Of a DNA stretch of 64,000 bases, positions 26,089 through 35,664 are shown in pieces. The notes beneath the pieces are model-generated. The model was given only the letters and a program-made list of their open reading frames with translations. It was not told the origin of the DNA and ran no database searches. The stretch comes from a virus. The first letter of the stretch is position 1; each line of letters opens with the position of its first letter. A program made the position numbers and the translations under genes. Location of the stretch: IMG/VR virus record IMGVR_UViG_3300042448_000816, positions 48,371 through 112,370 of that record; one strand, written 5' to 3'.

Positions 26089-27201
26089 TTATGAAGCGTC
26101 TACAGCGTCTGCGTCAGCGAACGCAATTGCGTCCTCTTCTTCCCACTGAATACCAAAACGTACGAATACGGTGTACTCAATGGTGTCCTTCTTAGGAACA
26201 TACTGACGGTTAACAGTGATGTCTCTCTGGAAACCCCATACACGGTTCTGTGGGAATGTAAGGTCTACATATCCTGCAGGGTAGTAAGGTACTTCCTGAA
26301 CATCAATGCCTAGAACACGGGTAGTGCGAGCACCACCGAATGTCTGGCCCTGGCCGTCAAGGTAAGCCTGGGTGTTAGCCTGGGTGTTACCGTTGTGGCC
26401 TAGTGCCTCAGCAATTGCATCTGATAGGGTTCCGTTGTTCTTAACGATTCCCTGGAATGCGTCTGTACCAGCGTAGAACTTAAGATTGCTCTTAAGTGCA
26501 CGGTACTTCCTTGGCAATGCAAGAATAATCTTCTGCATTACGTCTGGAGTCCATGAGTTGTCTGCGACTGTTACAACTGCTTCGTGTGCATCTCCTGTTG
26601 TAGCCTTGTGGACAAATCCTTCCATGATAGAAGTAAATGCTGTTCCACCAGCTCCAACACCGTTGATAGCTAGATCTTCGATGTCATTTGCAAATGCATT
26701 TGTCATCAAACGAACTAGGTGGTCCTCTAGGGCACCACCCTCAACGTTGTCTTCTAGTGCTTCAGCTGAAACTTCCCAGTCCAGACGAATCTTCTTGGTA
26801 GAAAGTTCGACCTTTGAGAATGTTGCACCTGTGTTTGTGTACTCTGCATTAGCCTGAGCTGCTGCACGAATAACACGTTCGCCTACGTTAACTTTTTCAA
26901 GTTCCATAGAGTTGGCTCGCATAGTTACACGACGACCATCTTTGGCGAGAATAGTGGCGTCCCATACGTAGTCAATAAAACGACGTGCCTGTTCAGGGCG
27001 TAGGATACCGCTTGCCGCATCACCCGAAGGATTTACGGCATTTGGACCACTTGTTACTCCTAGTGTTGCTGTTGGGATGTTGCCCAGTGTGTCTGCACCT
27101 GGGTTACTTACACCACCAATTCCTCCAGACGCAAAAGCACCTTCGCCATTAACTTCGTTAGCACCAGCACCTGGATAGTTTTTAATAATCTCTTCCGACA
27201 T
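26089..27201 (-). CDS. Major capsid protein, HK97 fold
   Basis: 370 residues from the ATG at 27201, preceded by a full AGGAGG. Following a Gly/Ala-rich, mobile N-terminus (NYPGAGANEVNGEGAFASGG), residues about 80-130 have the N-arm and E-loop-like region (ILAKDGRRVTMRANSME), and later parts (VRLMTNAFANDIEDLAING, KFYAGTDAFQGIVKN, AYLDGQGQTFGGARTTRV, QVPYYPAGY) match the spine helix, A-domain and P-loop patterns of actinophage HK97 capsids. It lies after the protease and before the connectors, with a strong terminator. Whether it is crosslinked cannot be told. Confidence 0.9.
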   Translation of the reverse strand: MSEEIIKNYPGAGANEVNGEGAFASGGIGGVSNPGADTLGNIPTATLGVTSGPNAVNPSGDAASGILRPEQARRFIDYVWDATILAKDGRRVTMRANSMELEKVNVGERVIRAAAQANAEYTNTGATFSKVELSTKKIRLDWEVSAEALEDNVEGGALEDHLVRLMTNAFANDIEDLAINGVGAGGTAFTSIMEGFVHKATTGDAHEAVVTVADNSWTPDVMQKIILALPRKYRALKSNLKFYAGTDAFQGIVKNNGTLSDAIAEALGHNGNTQANTQAYLDGQGQTFGGARTTRVLGIDVQEVPYYPAGYVDLTFPQNRVWGFQRDITVNRQYVPKKDTIEYTVFVRFGIQWEEEDAIAFADADAVDAS

Positions 27202-27226
27202 AATTGTCACCTCCTGTGATATTTGT

Positions 27227-28552
27227 TTATTTGAATAGATCGGCAGTTTTGAGGAAACGTCCGCCCCATAGGGATTTCTGAACCTGTTCTGGTTCAGATT
27301 CCTGAACGATCTCGCCTAGATCGCCAGACTTGCGGAAAGCGGTGTCAGCCTCAACAGCGTCTACCCTCTTTCCAAACTCGTTAAACTGTCCCTTGGCTTC
27401 TGTTACCTCATTTTTTACAGAGTCAATTGACTTGCTTAGTGCAGATACCTGCTCGTGTAGAGCTTTTACGGTATTTGCTAGATCGCTAAAGGCTGATGTT
27501 AGAGTACTCTGGATTTCAGTAACTGCATTTACAATTACTTCTTCCGACTTAGATACCCCTTCTTCCTCGGCTACAGCTTCAGACTTCATTTCTTCTTCAG
27601 ACTTCATCTCGTCTTCAGACTTTGTTTCGTCTTCATCTTCCATCTTCTCTTCATCCATAGACTTCTCTTTGTCTTCAGAGTAGGACTTTTCTACTGCATC
27701 TTCGGTTGCGGCATCTGCCTCTGGAGCGACCTGTGATTCTTCTACAACGTCATCAGACTTTTCGACGACGTCTTCAGTGATTGTTGTTTCACTCATAGGA
27801 CTTACCTCCTTGTTAATCTCAGTTTTAATGCCTTTAGCACTATCAACTAAGAACTTTATCATATCTGTTTTTTCGTTATCGTTCTTTTCAACGAAACCTA
27901 TATTTTGCATTGGAGCTCCAGACGTTGGGCTTTGCTCTGATTCATTTTCTGACAACATGACTATGCCAGATTCTGCATCCCAAAAGACATTCTCAATTGG
28001 GGTATCTAAGCTTTCACCCTTAATCATTTCTACTCCGTCAACTTTTTCGACAGATAAAACATTTGCAAACTGGTTTGCTGGATTATCTACCAGAGACAAT
28101 TCTACCAGATCGTAGTCTTTTATGATTCGAATTTTTGAATCCATTTTCTCATCATACCCGTCATCCCACTTATTCATTTTTCCACCAATAGAAAAACCAG
28201 AAAGTGTGCCGTCTAAGACCTTTTCCCAGGTGTTTTGAGCACCCTTTGAAATATATGTTGATACGTAAACGCCAGAATAGAACTTCTTGGCTTCTGGATC
28301 AAAGTACTTGTCTTCTTTAAAAGAGATCATCTTTCCAACTGCTGTTGGTTGATGCATTTCTCTAATGTTACCACGAAACTTTGAGAAAGCCTTTACGCTG
28401 GCTTCTGTTGTGACTATGTCAGCCTGCTTGTCAATATTATCAAGTGTGGCAAAGCCAGAGACAATACGTCTCTCTACGTCCACTTTACTGAACGGCATTG
28501 ATAGGCGAACGTTGTCACCTTCAGTATCCCAATGGGCTTTCTGCATAGTCAT
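27227..28552 (-). CDS. Prohead protease fused to a scaffold-like domain
   Basis: 441 residues. Residues 20-180 are an HK97-type (S78) prohead protease: IVSGFATLDNIDKQADIV, His near 67 in REMHQP, Ser near 121 in LSGFSIGG, and YDLVELSLVDNPAN with the likely third residue. Residues about 255-340 are a very acidic repeat (MKSEEEMKSE-type), and 345-410 form a coiled coil (LANTVKALHEQVSALSKSID). The C-terminal part reads like a scaffolding protein. The fusion implies that assembly and cleavage functions are one polypeptide, which is known for other phages. Start MTMQ has GAGAT upstream. Confidence 0.88.
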   Translation of the reverse strand: MTMQKAHWDTEGDNVRLSMPFSKVDVERRIVSGFATLDNIDKQADIVTTEASVKAFSKFRGNIREMHQPTAVGKMISFKEDKYFDPEAKKFYSGVYVSTYISKGAQNTWEKVLDGTLSGFSIGGKMNKWDDGYDEKMDSKIRIIKDYDLVELSLVDNPANQFANVLSVEKVDGVEMIKGESLDTPIENVFWDAESGIVMLSENESEQSPTSGAPMQNIGFVEKNDNEKTDMIKFLVDSAKGIKTEINKEVSPMSETTITEDVVEKSDDVVEESQVAPEADAATEDAVEKSYSEDKEKSMDEEKMEDEDETKSEDEMKSEEEMKSEAVAEEEGVSKSEEVIVNAVTEIQSTLTSAFSDLANTVKALHEQVSALSKSIDSVKNEVTEAKGQFNEFGKRVDAVEADTAFRKSGDLGEIVQESEPEQVQKSLWGGRFLKTADLFK

Positions 28553-28561
28553 GTTATCTCA

Positions 28562-28591
28562 ATTATAAGGCTCTTTTATGAAAAGTATCAA
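28562..28591 (-). promoter_or_regulatory. Sigma70-type promoter before the protease-capsid genes
   Basis: On the minus strand TTGATA at 28586-28591 and TATAAT at 28562-28567 with an 18-base spacer. The ATG at 28552 is nine bases after the -10 box. This is the clearest two-box promoter in the structural region and would drive the protease and capsid. Confidence 0.65.
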
Positions 28592-28599
28592 AAATGATG

Positions 28600-30231
28600 C
28601 TATTCTGAAGACCTTCCCTCTCCAGCTGGATTTCGTCCAGCTACAGTAGCGGTGCTGTCTGAAGAGTTATTTGCTCTTTCAGAATCTCTTTGTCTGTTCT
28701 GAGCAGTGTTAGCTCTTGCATCTGTGGCTTGTCTAGTTGACATTTCAAATGGCTCATCGCCGTCTGGTCTTTGTGGTAGTCCAAGCTTTTCACGAGCTTC
28801 GTTAGGCACCATAATCTGAGTCTTAACGTATCTCTCAAGAATCTGAGACTGAGCAATTTCATCTGTCAAAGTTAGCTCATTAAACTTAAAGTCTAGGATG
28901 TCTGTCTTTTCTTTAATGACCTTGCTCATCATTTTTTCTAGATTTGCCTGAGCTGGTCTTGCAACCTGCTCTTTAAATGTACGGTCTTGAGCTAGAGCTG
29001 CTGCGATGTTAGCTGCATCCCCTCCACCAATCTTTGAGAGAGGAACTTGGTGGGCAACAAGAATGTCGTCCCTATTTCTAAGCCTGTAGTCGTTAAAGGA
29101 TGCCTCTTGCACTCCAGCCTCAATTGGCTCCATCTTAAATTCTACCTTGTTTGTATCTGTGTCTGCTGGTAGAGGAATGTATAGGGTTCTGTGAGACTGG
29201 CCCTTTAAGCTAGTCTGAAGGAATCTGAACATCTTGTCTTCTGCGTCAGAAGACAGCTTTGCACCCTTTAGAGTTACGATATACCTTGGAACACCCTTGT
29301 TTCCAAAGTAGTCAATGTTATACTGAGAGGCTAGCTGGTCTCCATGCAAAGCTGAGATTGCAGACATGATGTCTGGAACCCCATAGAAAGTATTTAGCGG
29401 AGAGTATTCTTTATAGTGAATGATCTCGTTTGGTCTTGGGTCTCCAGTAATTGGATTCTGGTTCTTTGCCCCGAAGTTTTTGAAGTAAACAACTTTCTGA
29501 CCAATAATCTGAACATATCCGTCACGCAGTCTTCGAACTCTCATAGTTGTAGATGGGATGTGGCCAAGGTAGCCAATTTCTCCAGTAACAGTTCTTCCTA
29601 CCTCAAGATATCCGTTTCCAGTTGCCTGAACGTCTGTATAAAACTTCATCATCGTATTTGAAAAAGAGTCGTCGCTGTTTAGAGTCTCAAGCCACTCACG
29701 CATTTCAACCTTTGCTCTTTCAATACGCTTTCTGGCCTTGTCTGTTGCAGTTTCGCTACTGGATGCTTCAAGCTGCATCATAGTTCTTTTTGAAATGTGG
29801 AAGTCGTATCCTAGACCAACAATGTTTTCAACCTTTGCATCAATAGCTGCGTGGTTAGCAAAAGATGTATCGTAGTAGTTAGCCAGTTCATAAAGGTTCC
29901 ATGGTGGGGTAATTACGTCAAACATTCCATAGCCATTGTGGAATACTGATCCAGGATTAATCTCTTTGGAGGTTGCTCCGTTTTGTCCAGTGCTTCTAGC
30001 TAGGGCACTATCCTGGTACCCTTGCCTAGTTGTATCTACTCCAGTAAAGTCAAGACTTTCATATGCCTTAACAATACGGTCTGATCGTCTTTTAAAATTC
30101 TTTTCTATTCCAGAAAGGCTTTTTAGCTCATCCCATTTTTTATTAAATGGATCCTGCTTTTTAAACAGGTCTTCTGCTAGCTCTTCTTCTGGCACAAAAG
30201 CTTGGATTGGATACTGATACTCATCCGACAT
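28600..30231 (-). CDS. Portal protein
   Basis: 543 residues. Typical portal features: VITPPWNLYELANYYDTS near residue 110, IGLGYDF-type NIVGLGYDFHI, VRRLRDGYVQIIGQKV, EIIHYKEYSPLNTFYGVPD near 270, PLSKIGGGDAANIAAAL near 400, and a C-terminal helix region with Glu/Gln residues. Forms the twelve-fold ring through which DNA enters and leaves the head. It precedes the protease and is preceded by a small gene and the LamG protein. Unusually, no large terminase gene lies beside it. Confidence 0.92.
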   Translation of the reverse strand: MSDEYQYPIQAFVPEEELAEDLFKKQDPFNKKWDELKSLSGIEKNFKRRSDRIVKAYESLDFTGVDTTRQGYQDSALARSTGQNGATSKEINPGSVFHNGYGMFDVITPPWNLYELANYYDTSFANHAAIDAKVENIVGLGYDFHISKRTMMQLEASSSETATDKARKRIERAKVEMREWLETLNSDDSFSNTMMKFYTDVQATGNGYLEVGRTVTGEIGYLGHIPSTTMRVRRLRDGYVQIIGQKVVYFKNFGAKNQNPITGDPRPNEIIHYKEYSPLNTFYGVPDIMSAISALHGDQLASQYNIDYFGNKGVPRYIVTLKGAKLSSDAEDKMFRFLQTSLKGQSHRTLYIPLPADTDTNKVEFKMEPIEAGVQEASFNDYRLRNRDDILVAHQVPLSKIGGGDAANIAAALAQDRTFKEQVARPAQANLEKMMSKVIKEKTDILDFKFNELTLTDEIAQSQILERYVKTQIMVPNEAREKLGLPQRPDGDEPFEMSTRQATDARANTAQNRQRDSERANNSSDSTATVAGRNPAGEGRSSE

Positions 30232-30233
30232 TG

Positions 30234-30602
30234 TTACTCATCTCCATAAAGTTCTAAGGTTTTCTTTGCTGCAATAACGGCACCAATGTCGTTTAGAGAT
30301 GGTATTAGGCCTTGCTTCATTCGGTCTACCTGCTCGCTATACTCTTCATCGGTAATTCTTGCTGTTCCTGGGAAAAACACATGGGTTCCATTAGGCTCTC
30401 CGTAGTAGGCAGCTGCCTGTTTTAGCTTTGCAATCTGATTTTCATCGCCCCTATTAGCCTGAACGTTTAGGATATTGCCGTTTCCATCAGTAAACCACTT
30501 GCCATTAGCCTTTTTCCAAACATATACGCCCCAGGAATAACCCGTTTGATCTACAAGAGTTACTTTAGCTTTACCAATTGCTTCTGCAAATTTGTCTTCC
30601 AT
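30234..30602 (-). CDS. Small protein before the portal, unknown
   Basis: 122 residues from ATG at 30602. A beta hairpin with TGYSWGVYVWKKANGKW, then helices (ENQIAKLKQAAAYYG), and the motif FFPGTARITDEEYSEQVDRM. I recognise no family. It is positioned next to the portal with a spacing of two bases, so it may be a head protein. A TATACT seven bases before the ATG suggests a leaderless start. Confidence 0.6.
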   Translation of the reverse strand: MEDKFAEAIGKAKVTLVDQTGYSWGVYVWKKANGKWFTDGNGNILNVQANRGDENQIAKLKQAAAYYGEPNGTHVFFPGTARITDEEYSEQVDRMKQGLIPSLNDIGAVIAAKKTLELYGDE

Positions 30603-30609
30603 GACCACT

Positions 30610-30615
30610 AGTATA
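30610..30615 (-). promoter_or_regulatory. -10 box, leaderless start before the portal gene pair
   Basis: TATACT on the minus strand, seven bases before the ATG at 30602. An in-frame GTG one base after the box is less likely. Confidence 0.45.
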
Positions 30616-30620
30616 CCATA

Positions 30621-33600
30621 CTATACAGCAGGAAGGATACGGCTTTGCCAAGTTATTCCCTGATAGAGATTATATTCATAATCATTTACCCTTAATGGGA
30701 CATTATCGTCAATGATGATCTTGTTTGTTCCAGTGTAGGTCTTATATATCTCTGATGGGTCTACCCCCAAAATGTTTGACTGGCTTAAAATTAAAACACT
30801 GTTCCAGGTATAGCTTTGATTCCAGAAATTCCAGATAGCATTGTCAATACTGGCTAGGAACCAAGACCTTATGGTGTTTCTCTGTATTTCCTGTAGCCCA
30901 GTTGCTTTATACTGAGAAATATTGTTTACTAAAACTGATCCAGTAAATCTAAGGCCTCCAGCGTAGGAGTCAAAATCCAGCACTTTTGGAAACGAAACTC
31001 CAATAGTTCCCCAGTCGTTTAGGGTTATGACTGGTTCCCTAACTATATTACCGTTCCAATAAAAAGTAATACCGTTTTCAAATGTTCCAGTTTTTGCGTT
31101 AATTCCATAAATTCTAGCTCTTTTGCCAGTAATGTCATTAGCAACTAGGTAAAACTTTATATATGTATCTTTGCTTTCAATTTCAAATATTTGTTCTGGG
31201 TCTGATGGAAACCTGTCTTTGCCATACCTAATAAAAGCCTGAAGAGCAATAATCTTATAAGTTTCAGCCAGGTCTTTATTTACTGGAATAGAAAAGCCAC
31301 GATTTACCAATGAATCGTAATCTCCCAATTTTTCTAATCCACTTTTCTTTGTTAAGTATAAATACGGAGTGCTTCCTTTATAAATCCTATATGGATTTCT
31401 AGACTTATAGTCAAAGTAAGATCCGTACTTAATATATGGAAAAACTGGTACCCCAAATCTTGTTCCAACGGGGTTAGAGGATCTTTCGTTAAAAGCTTGA
31501 GAGGCATACTGCATCTTTTTTATAACTAATGGATTTGATACAATTCCTGGAATTGTCCATTCAAGATGAGTTACAAGAGATATATCCGTAAGCTTAATTC
31601 CTTTTGGTGGGTAAATAACTGTTCCATCCACAACCTCATACCTGTATGTTAGCCAGCTGTCGTGTATGTTGTTCCCAGTTTCCAGGTCTACTCCAACAAC
31701 ATAGGTTCCTGGCGAAACTACGTTGTTTTGTGCAGCTGGTATGGTTTTAAAATAAGAGCTTTTTGCAGATGGGTTATTTTTTAAATACTGAAAAGAAACA
31801 TAAGACTTAACCATGTTTTTAGATGTGTCATAGCTACCATTTTCAAAATTTTCTAATGCTGGATAGTCTATATTAAACTGAATAAGATCTAGGTCATAGT
31901 ATTTTTTGTCTTTAATATCCGAAACGTATTGTGAGAAAAAGGTAAGCGGTTGGTAATCTTCCCAATAACCGTCTATAGCAATATCCATTGTTATAGTATT
32001 AAAGTTTATTTTTGGGATTAGTGTGTAACTAGCTATAAAGTCTTTGATTACGCTAAAGGATACCCCGCTAGAATAGTCATCGTACTCTCCAGCGTCTAGG
32101 GATTCTTCGTATTCTGTCTCTGATACTCCTCCAGCATCAAAAGGCGGTGTTAAAGAATGATCATTAAAATAATCTTCATAGTTAAAATAAGTAAGAAGCC
32201 CCTTCTCATCAAATAAAGATGAAATTTTGTCTAGATTTCTTTCACTTGAAAAACCAACCTTGTATATTTTTCCAACGAATGTTTTATTAAAGTCTTGATC
32301 TCCTCCAATAAACATTGAAAGCTGATTTTTGTTATTAAAAAAAGCTGATATTTGTTTTCCAAAGTATCTCGAAAATACTTCTAGGTTAATCCCCACAGAA
32401 AGGTTTTTTCCAGGAACGGCAGCATCTTCTTGATATAAGCTTGTTACAACTCCGTCAAAGGATAATGTATAGTGCAAGATTCCAGACTGGATATATATTT
32501 CTAAATTGTTTGAGCTTGTTTTGTCTTGTATTTTAAAAAGTACTTGTTTGCTTGATGGCAAAGATATTGGTAAATTGAATACCCCGAAGAAAGCTTTTAG
32601 GTCTTGCTTAATAATATTCATGTTTTCAAAAAACAAGTACCCTTGTTTATTTACAAAACTAAGAAAAGGGTCTGTTTGCTGTCCGCTACTTTCATACAGG
32701 CTAGAGTACCAGGAGTCTGTTGTTGAATTATCCTCAAATACAGCAACAGGTAAATTATGATTCGGCACAGAAAGCGAGTCATCTGCTATGGATAAGTTTT
32801 CCATAATTCCCTGGTTCCAACGACCAATGTCTGGATAGCTGTAGTTGCTGGTATAGTCTGCAAAAGCATAGTCTACAAGCACAGATGTTCCTCCGTAAGC
32901 ACTATTTGCACTTTCTGGAAACTCTACTGCCTGGCCATAGGCAAACCTTCTTTTTGCAACAACTGCTGGGACCAAATAAGAGTAAATTGCTACACAATCA
33001 ATATCAAGAGAGGGGACATTTTCTGAGGCATAAAATCCTAGCCAGTCATTGTTTTTTTGAATACCAGACTGAACTATTGTTGCTGGCGGCAAAGAAATAT
33101 CTGGTGTTGAATAGTTTATTTCTATTACCCCTTCTCCATTTATTAATAGAGATGCAGAGTTTTCAAAAATCTTAAAGTCTAGCAACATTGGTCTATACCA
33201 CTCTGTAATTGCATGAGATCCGACAACGTTTCCAATTTTAATTTTTATAAATGGTCCATCCACATAGATTCCATCTGTAGACCCAATTGGTCCGAATATC
33301 CTTGTAGCAGTTGTTGCCTTAGAGTCAATCCTTACCCACATTTCTGCGGTATACTCTCTATACCTTCCAGATTCATTTAAGAAACCCTGTCCAGGAATAA
33401 TTAAAGACGGATTGTTATTTTCATTTGGTAAAATTTTTGTAACATTTGAAGAGCCAAACACAATTGGGACTCCTGAGTTTTTAGCAACAAGGGCACCATT
33501 ATTTACAAAATAATATCCATCTAAATCCTGCAACCCGTAGGATTTTGCTTTAACTGCAAGGTAGTCAAATGGCACTTCTTCTGGCAAGGCTTCTGCAAAA

Positions 33601-34187
33601 ACCCCAGAAGATGTTGCTGAAAAATCTTCTGACCATTGGCCAAAAGTTACACCATTAATGTGAAATTGACTAGAGCTGCTAATGCTAGCGTAAGTAATTC
33701 TTATAACAATTTTTAGTAAACTTGTAGTTGCGGGTATTCTAAAAGTTTCTGAAATTAGTGACCATCTTTTTACAATCCTGGAGTTAAACTTTCTTAAAAC
33801 AGGGGTAGCCAATCCGTCATAAGTGTAGCCAATTTCATAAGATATTACTGAGGCAGACTCTGAAAAAACATATGCTCCTATTGAAAAAGTTTCTAGGTCT
33901 TGGCTCATAAAAAGAGGACTTTGAATCCCTGGGCTTGTCATTGTAACTTGAGCTACCTGAGTTGGCTGAAGTATTGTGTTTATAGTGGTAACTGAGGTGT
34001 CTGGCATTGGTTCGTTTATAATTTCATTATTTTGAACAGCACTACCGCCAGAAACGGTCCAGGAAAAAACATTTCTTTTGTCATTGGGAATTATAGAAAA
34101 ATAATCAGCTTTATCGTCTAAAGCCCACATGGCAATAGGGTGCTCGCTAAAGATCTTTTCAGCGTATAAATTAGATGGGTTGGCCAT
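30621..34187 (-). CDS. Large LamG-like virion protein
   Basis: 1,188 residues. Start NPSNLYAEKIFSEHPIAMWA is a signature of a large minor structural protein family that I recall from actinophages. Residues about 270-390 form a concanavalin/LamG-like jelly roll (YREYTAEMWVRIDSKATTA, FKIFENSASLLINGEG, NDWLGFYASENV); weaker copies appear at about 470-650 and 880-1,080. LamG folds commonly bind glycans. The location among capsid and fibre genes suggests an outer virion protein. The Shine-Dalgarno is TAGGAGA. No catalytic motif seen. Confidence 0.7.
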   Translation of the reverse strand: MANPSNLYAEKIFSEHPIAMWALDDKADYFSIIPNDKRNVFSWTVSGGSAVQNNEIINEPMPDTSVTTINTILQPTQVAQVTMTSPGIQSPLFMSQDLETFSIGAYVFSESASVISYEIGYTYDGLATPVLRKFNSRIVKRWSLISETFRIPATTSLLKIVIRITYASISSSSQFHINGVTFGQWSEDFSATSSGVFAEALPEEVPFDYLAVKAKSYGLQDLDGYYFVNNGALVAKNSGVPIVFGSSNVTKILPNENNNPSLIIPGQGFLNESGRYREYTAEMWVRIDSKATTATRIFGPIGSTDGIYVDGPFIKIKIGNVVGSHAITEWYRPMLLDFKIFENSASLLINGEGVIEINYSTPDISLPPATIVQSGIQKNNDWLGFYASENVPSLDIDCVAIYSYLVPAVVAKRRFAYGQAVEFPESANSAYGGTSVLVDYAFADYTSNYSYPDIGRWNQGIMENLSIADDSLSVPNHNLPVAVFEDNSTTDSWYSSLYESSGQQTDPFLSFVNKQGYLFFENMNIIKQDLKAFFGVFNLPISLPSSKQVLFKIQDKTSSNNLEIYIQSGILHYTLSFDGVVTSLYQEDAAVPGKNLSVGINLEVFSRYFGKQISAFFNNKNQLSMFIGGDQDFNKTFVGKIYKVGFSSERNLDKISSLFDEKGLLTYFNYEDYFNDHSLTPPFDAGGVSETEYEESLDAGEYDDYSSGVSFSVIKDFIASYTLIPKINFNTITMDIAIDGYWEDYQPLTFFSQYVSDIKDKKYYDLDLIQFNIDYPALENFENGSYDTSKNMVKSYVSFQYLKNNPSAKSSYFKTIPAAQNNVVSPGTYVVGVDLETGNNIHDSWLTYRYEVVDGTVIYPPKGIKLTDISLVTHLEWTIPGIVSNPLVIKKMQYASQAFNERSSNPVGTRFGVPVFPYIKYGSYFDYKSRNPYRIYKGSTPYLYLTKKSGLEKLGDYDSLVNRGFSIPVNKDLAETYKIIALQAFIRYGKDRFPSDPEQIFEIESKDTYIKFYLVANDITGKRARIYGINAKTGTFENGITFYWNGNIVREPVITLNDWGTIGVSFPKVLDFDSYAGGLRFTGSVLVNNISQYKATGLQEIQRNTIRSWFLASIDNAIWNFWNQSYTWNSVLILSQSNILGVDPSEIYKTYTGTNKIIIDDNVPLRVNDYEYNLYQGITWQSRILPAV

Positions 34188-34213
34188 TATTCTCCTACCC
34201 TATTTTACCATAC

Positions 34214-34438
34214 TCAGTTGTCTAGCTCAAAGACTTTTTCGTTAGCTTCAAACTTAAACCTACCTGTTTGATACATGTGTTCCTGAACCCTGCCCCAAAA
34301 AGTCTGAGCCTCTTCTTGTTTGGTTTTTTCGGCCATAAAAGCATCAAAAACTTCTTGTGCTACCTGAGACTCTCCGTGACAGGTGGCACATCCTGTATTA
34401 TCTGGTCCCGCACATGCTGGGCAATTAATTTTTATCAC
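34214..34438 (-). CDS. Small zinc-binding protein with DnaJ-like cysteine motif
   Basis: 74 residues, GTG start six bases after AAGGAG. Residues 4-24 are CPACAGPDNTGCATCHG, i.e. CxxCxG-x5-CxxCxG as in the DnaJ zinc centre. The rest is charged helix. Often such small ribbons occur in phage structural operons; function unknown. Confidence 0.7.
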   Translation of the reverse strand: MIKINCPACAGPDNTGCATCHGESQVAQEVFDAFMAEKTKQEEAQTFWGRVQEHMYQTGRFKFEANEKVFELDN

Positions 34439-34455
34439 TATAGCTCCTTCTATTG

Positions 34456-35664
34456 TTATGCAAAGCTTCCTCCAATACGGGCAACACGATTCACTGTTGA
34501 ATTATTAAAAGACGTAAAGCCCCCACTCAGAATAATGTTGGCGTCTGGCTGGCTTACAACTGCATGTACAGTGTTATTTGCACCAGAGCCCGTGTTGGTG
34601 GTAAATCCCACGTCTCTAGTTCCATCAATATTAAGTCTTACAATACGATCAACAGTTGCTCCGTTAAAAGTTGTAAAGGATCCACCTATAACAATCTTTC
34701 CATCTGACTGAATGGCTATTGAGAGTATATTGCCATTTGCCCCAGATCCTGTATTAGTCGTAAAAGCTACATCTCTGGTGCCATCACTATTAAGTCTTAC
34801 AATACGATTAACAGTTGCTCCGTTAAAAGTTGTAAAGCTACCACCTAGCAAAATCCCTTGATTTGACTGGATTGCTATTGAAAGCACGGATCCCGTATTC
34901 GACGTGTTTGAGCCCAGGTTGTTATTAAAGGTGGTATCTTGTGCTCCAGAAGAGTTCATTCGAAAAAATCTATTCTGGATGCTAAAATAATTAAAATCTG
35001 GTCCCTGAACTAAGACTAAAACATTAACAGAGTAACAGATTTTATTATCTGCATGTAGCTTTATTGCATAAATCTGATCGTATGGAGAAAATTCTGCCAC
35101 CTCTGTTCCCGTAAAGCCTGTGTCCCTAGTTCCATCTGTGTTAAGCCTTATAATGCATTTTACGGCTACCCCATTAAAAGTTTTAAAATATCCTGACAAC
35201 AATATTTTTCCATCTGACTGAATTGCTATTTCTGATACTGTGTTGTTTGCACCAGATCCTGTGTTGGTAGTAAATCCTACATCTCTAGTTCCATCACTAT
35301 TAAGTCTTACAATACGATTTACTGTTGCTCCGTTAAAAGTTGTAAAAGCTCCACCTATAATAATCTTTCCATCTGACTGAATTGCTATTGCTGATACTGT
35401 GTTGTCTAAACCAGCTCCCACATTAGTCATAAAGTCTATGTCTGCTTCTCCATTACCATATAATCTTACAATGCGATTTGCCGTTACGTTATGAAAGTTT
35501 GTAAAGCTACCACCTAGGAGTATTCTTCCATCTGACTGAATTGCTATTTCTGATACTGTGTTGTTTGCACCAGATCCAATTTTTGAAATAAAGTTAAGAT
35601 CTGAGACTCCGCCAGATAAAGCTGCCCTTAAAGCTGCAGATAGTCCGCTTAGTGCCCCAGACAT
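34456..35664 (-). CDS. Delta-60 repeat beta-propeller virion protein
   Basis: 402 residues, almost entirely built from a repeat of about 50 residues with core SDGKI(I/L)(I/L)GG(S/A)F, TTFNGATVNRIVRLN.DGT.D and GSGANNTV. I count six clear units plus one divergent unit in the middle (HADNKICYSV), so probably a seven-bladed propeller. This matches the delta-60 (DUF5122) type repeat. Such propellers serve as binding surfaces. It is TAATG-coupled to the collagen-like fibre upstream. The DNA units are nearly identical, suggesting recent duplication. Confidence 0.8.
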   Translation of the reverse strand: MSGALSGLSAALRAALSGGVSDLNFISKIGSGANNTVSEIAIQSDGRILLGGSFTNFHNVTANRIVRLYGNGEADIDFMTNVGAGLDNTVSAIAIQSDGKIIIGGAFTTFNGATVNRIVRLNSDGTRDVGFTTNTGSGANNTVSEIAIQSDGKILLSGYFKTFNGVAVKCIIRLNTDGTRDTGFTGTEVAEFSPYDQIYAIKLHADNKICYSVNVLVLVQGPDFNYFSIQNRFFRMNSSGAQDTTFNNNLGSNTSNTGSVLSIAIQSNQGILLGGSFTTFNGATVNRIVRLNSDGTRDVAFTTNTGSGANGNILSIAIQSDGKIVIGGSFTTFNGATVDRIVRLNIDGTRDVGFTTNTGSGANNTVHAVVSQPDANIILSGGFTSFNNSTVNRVARIGGSFA

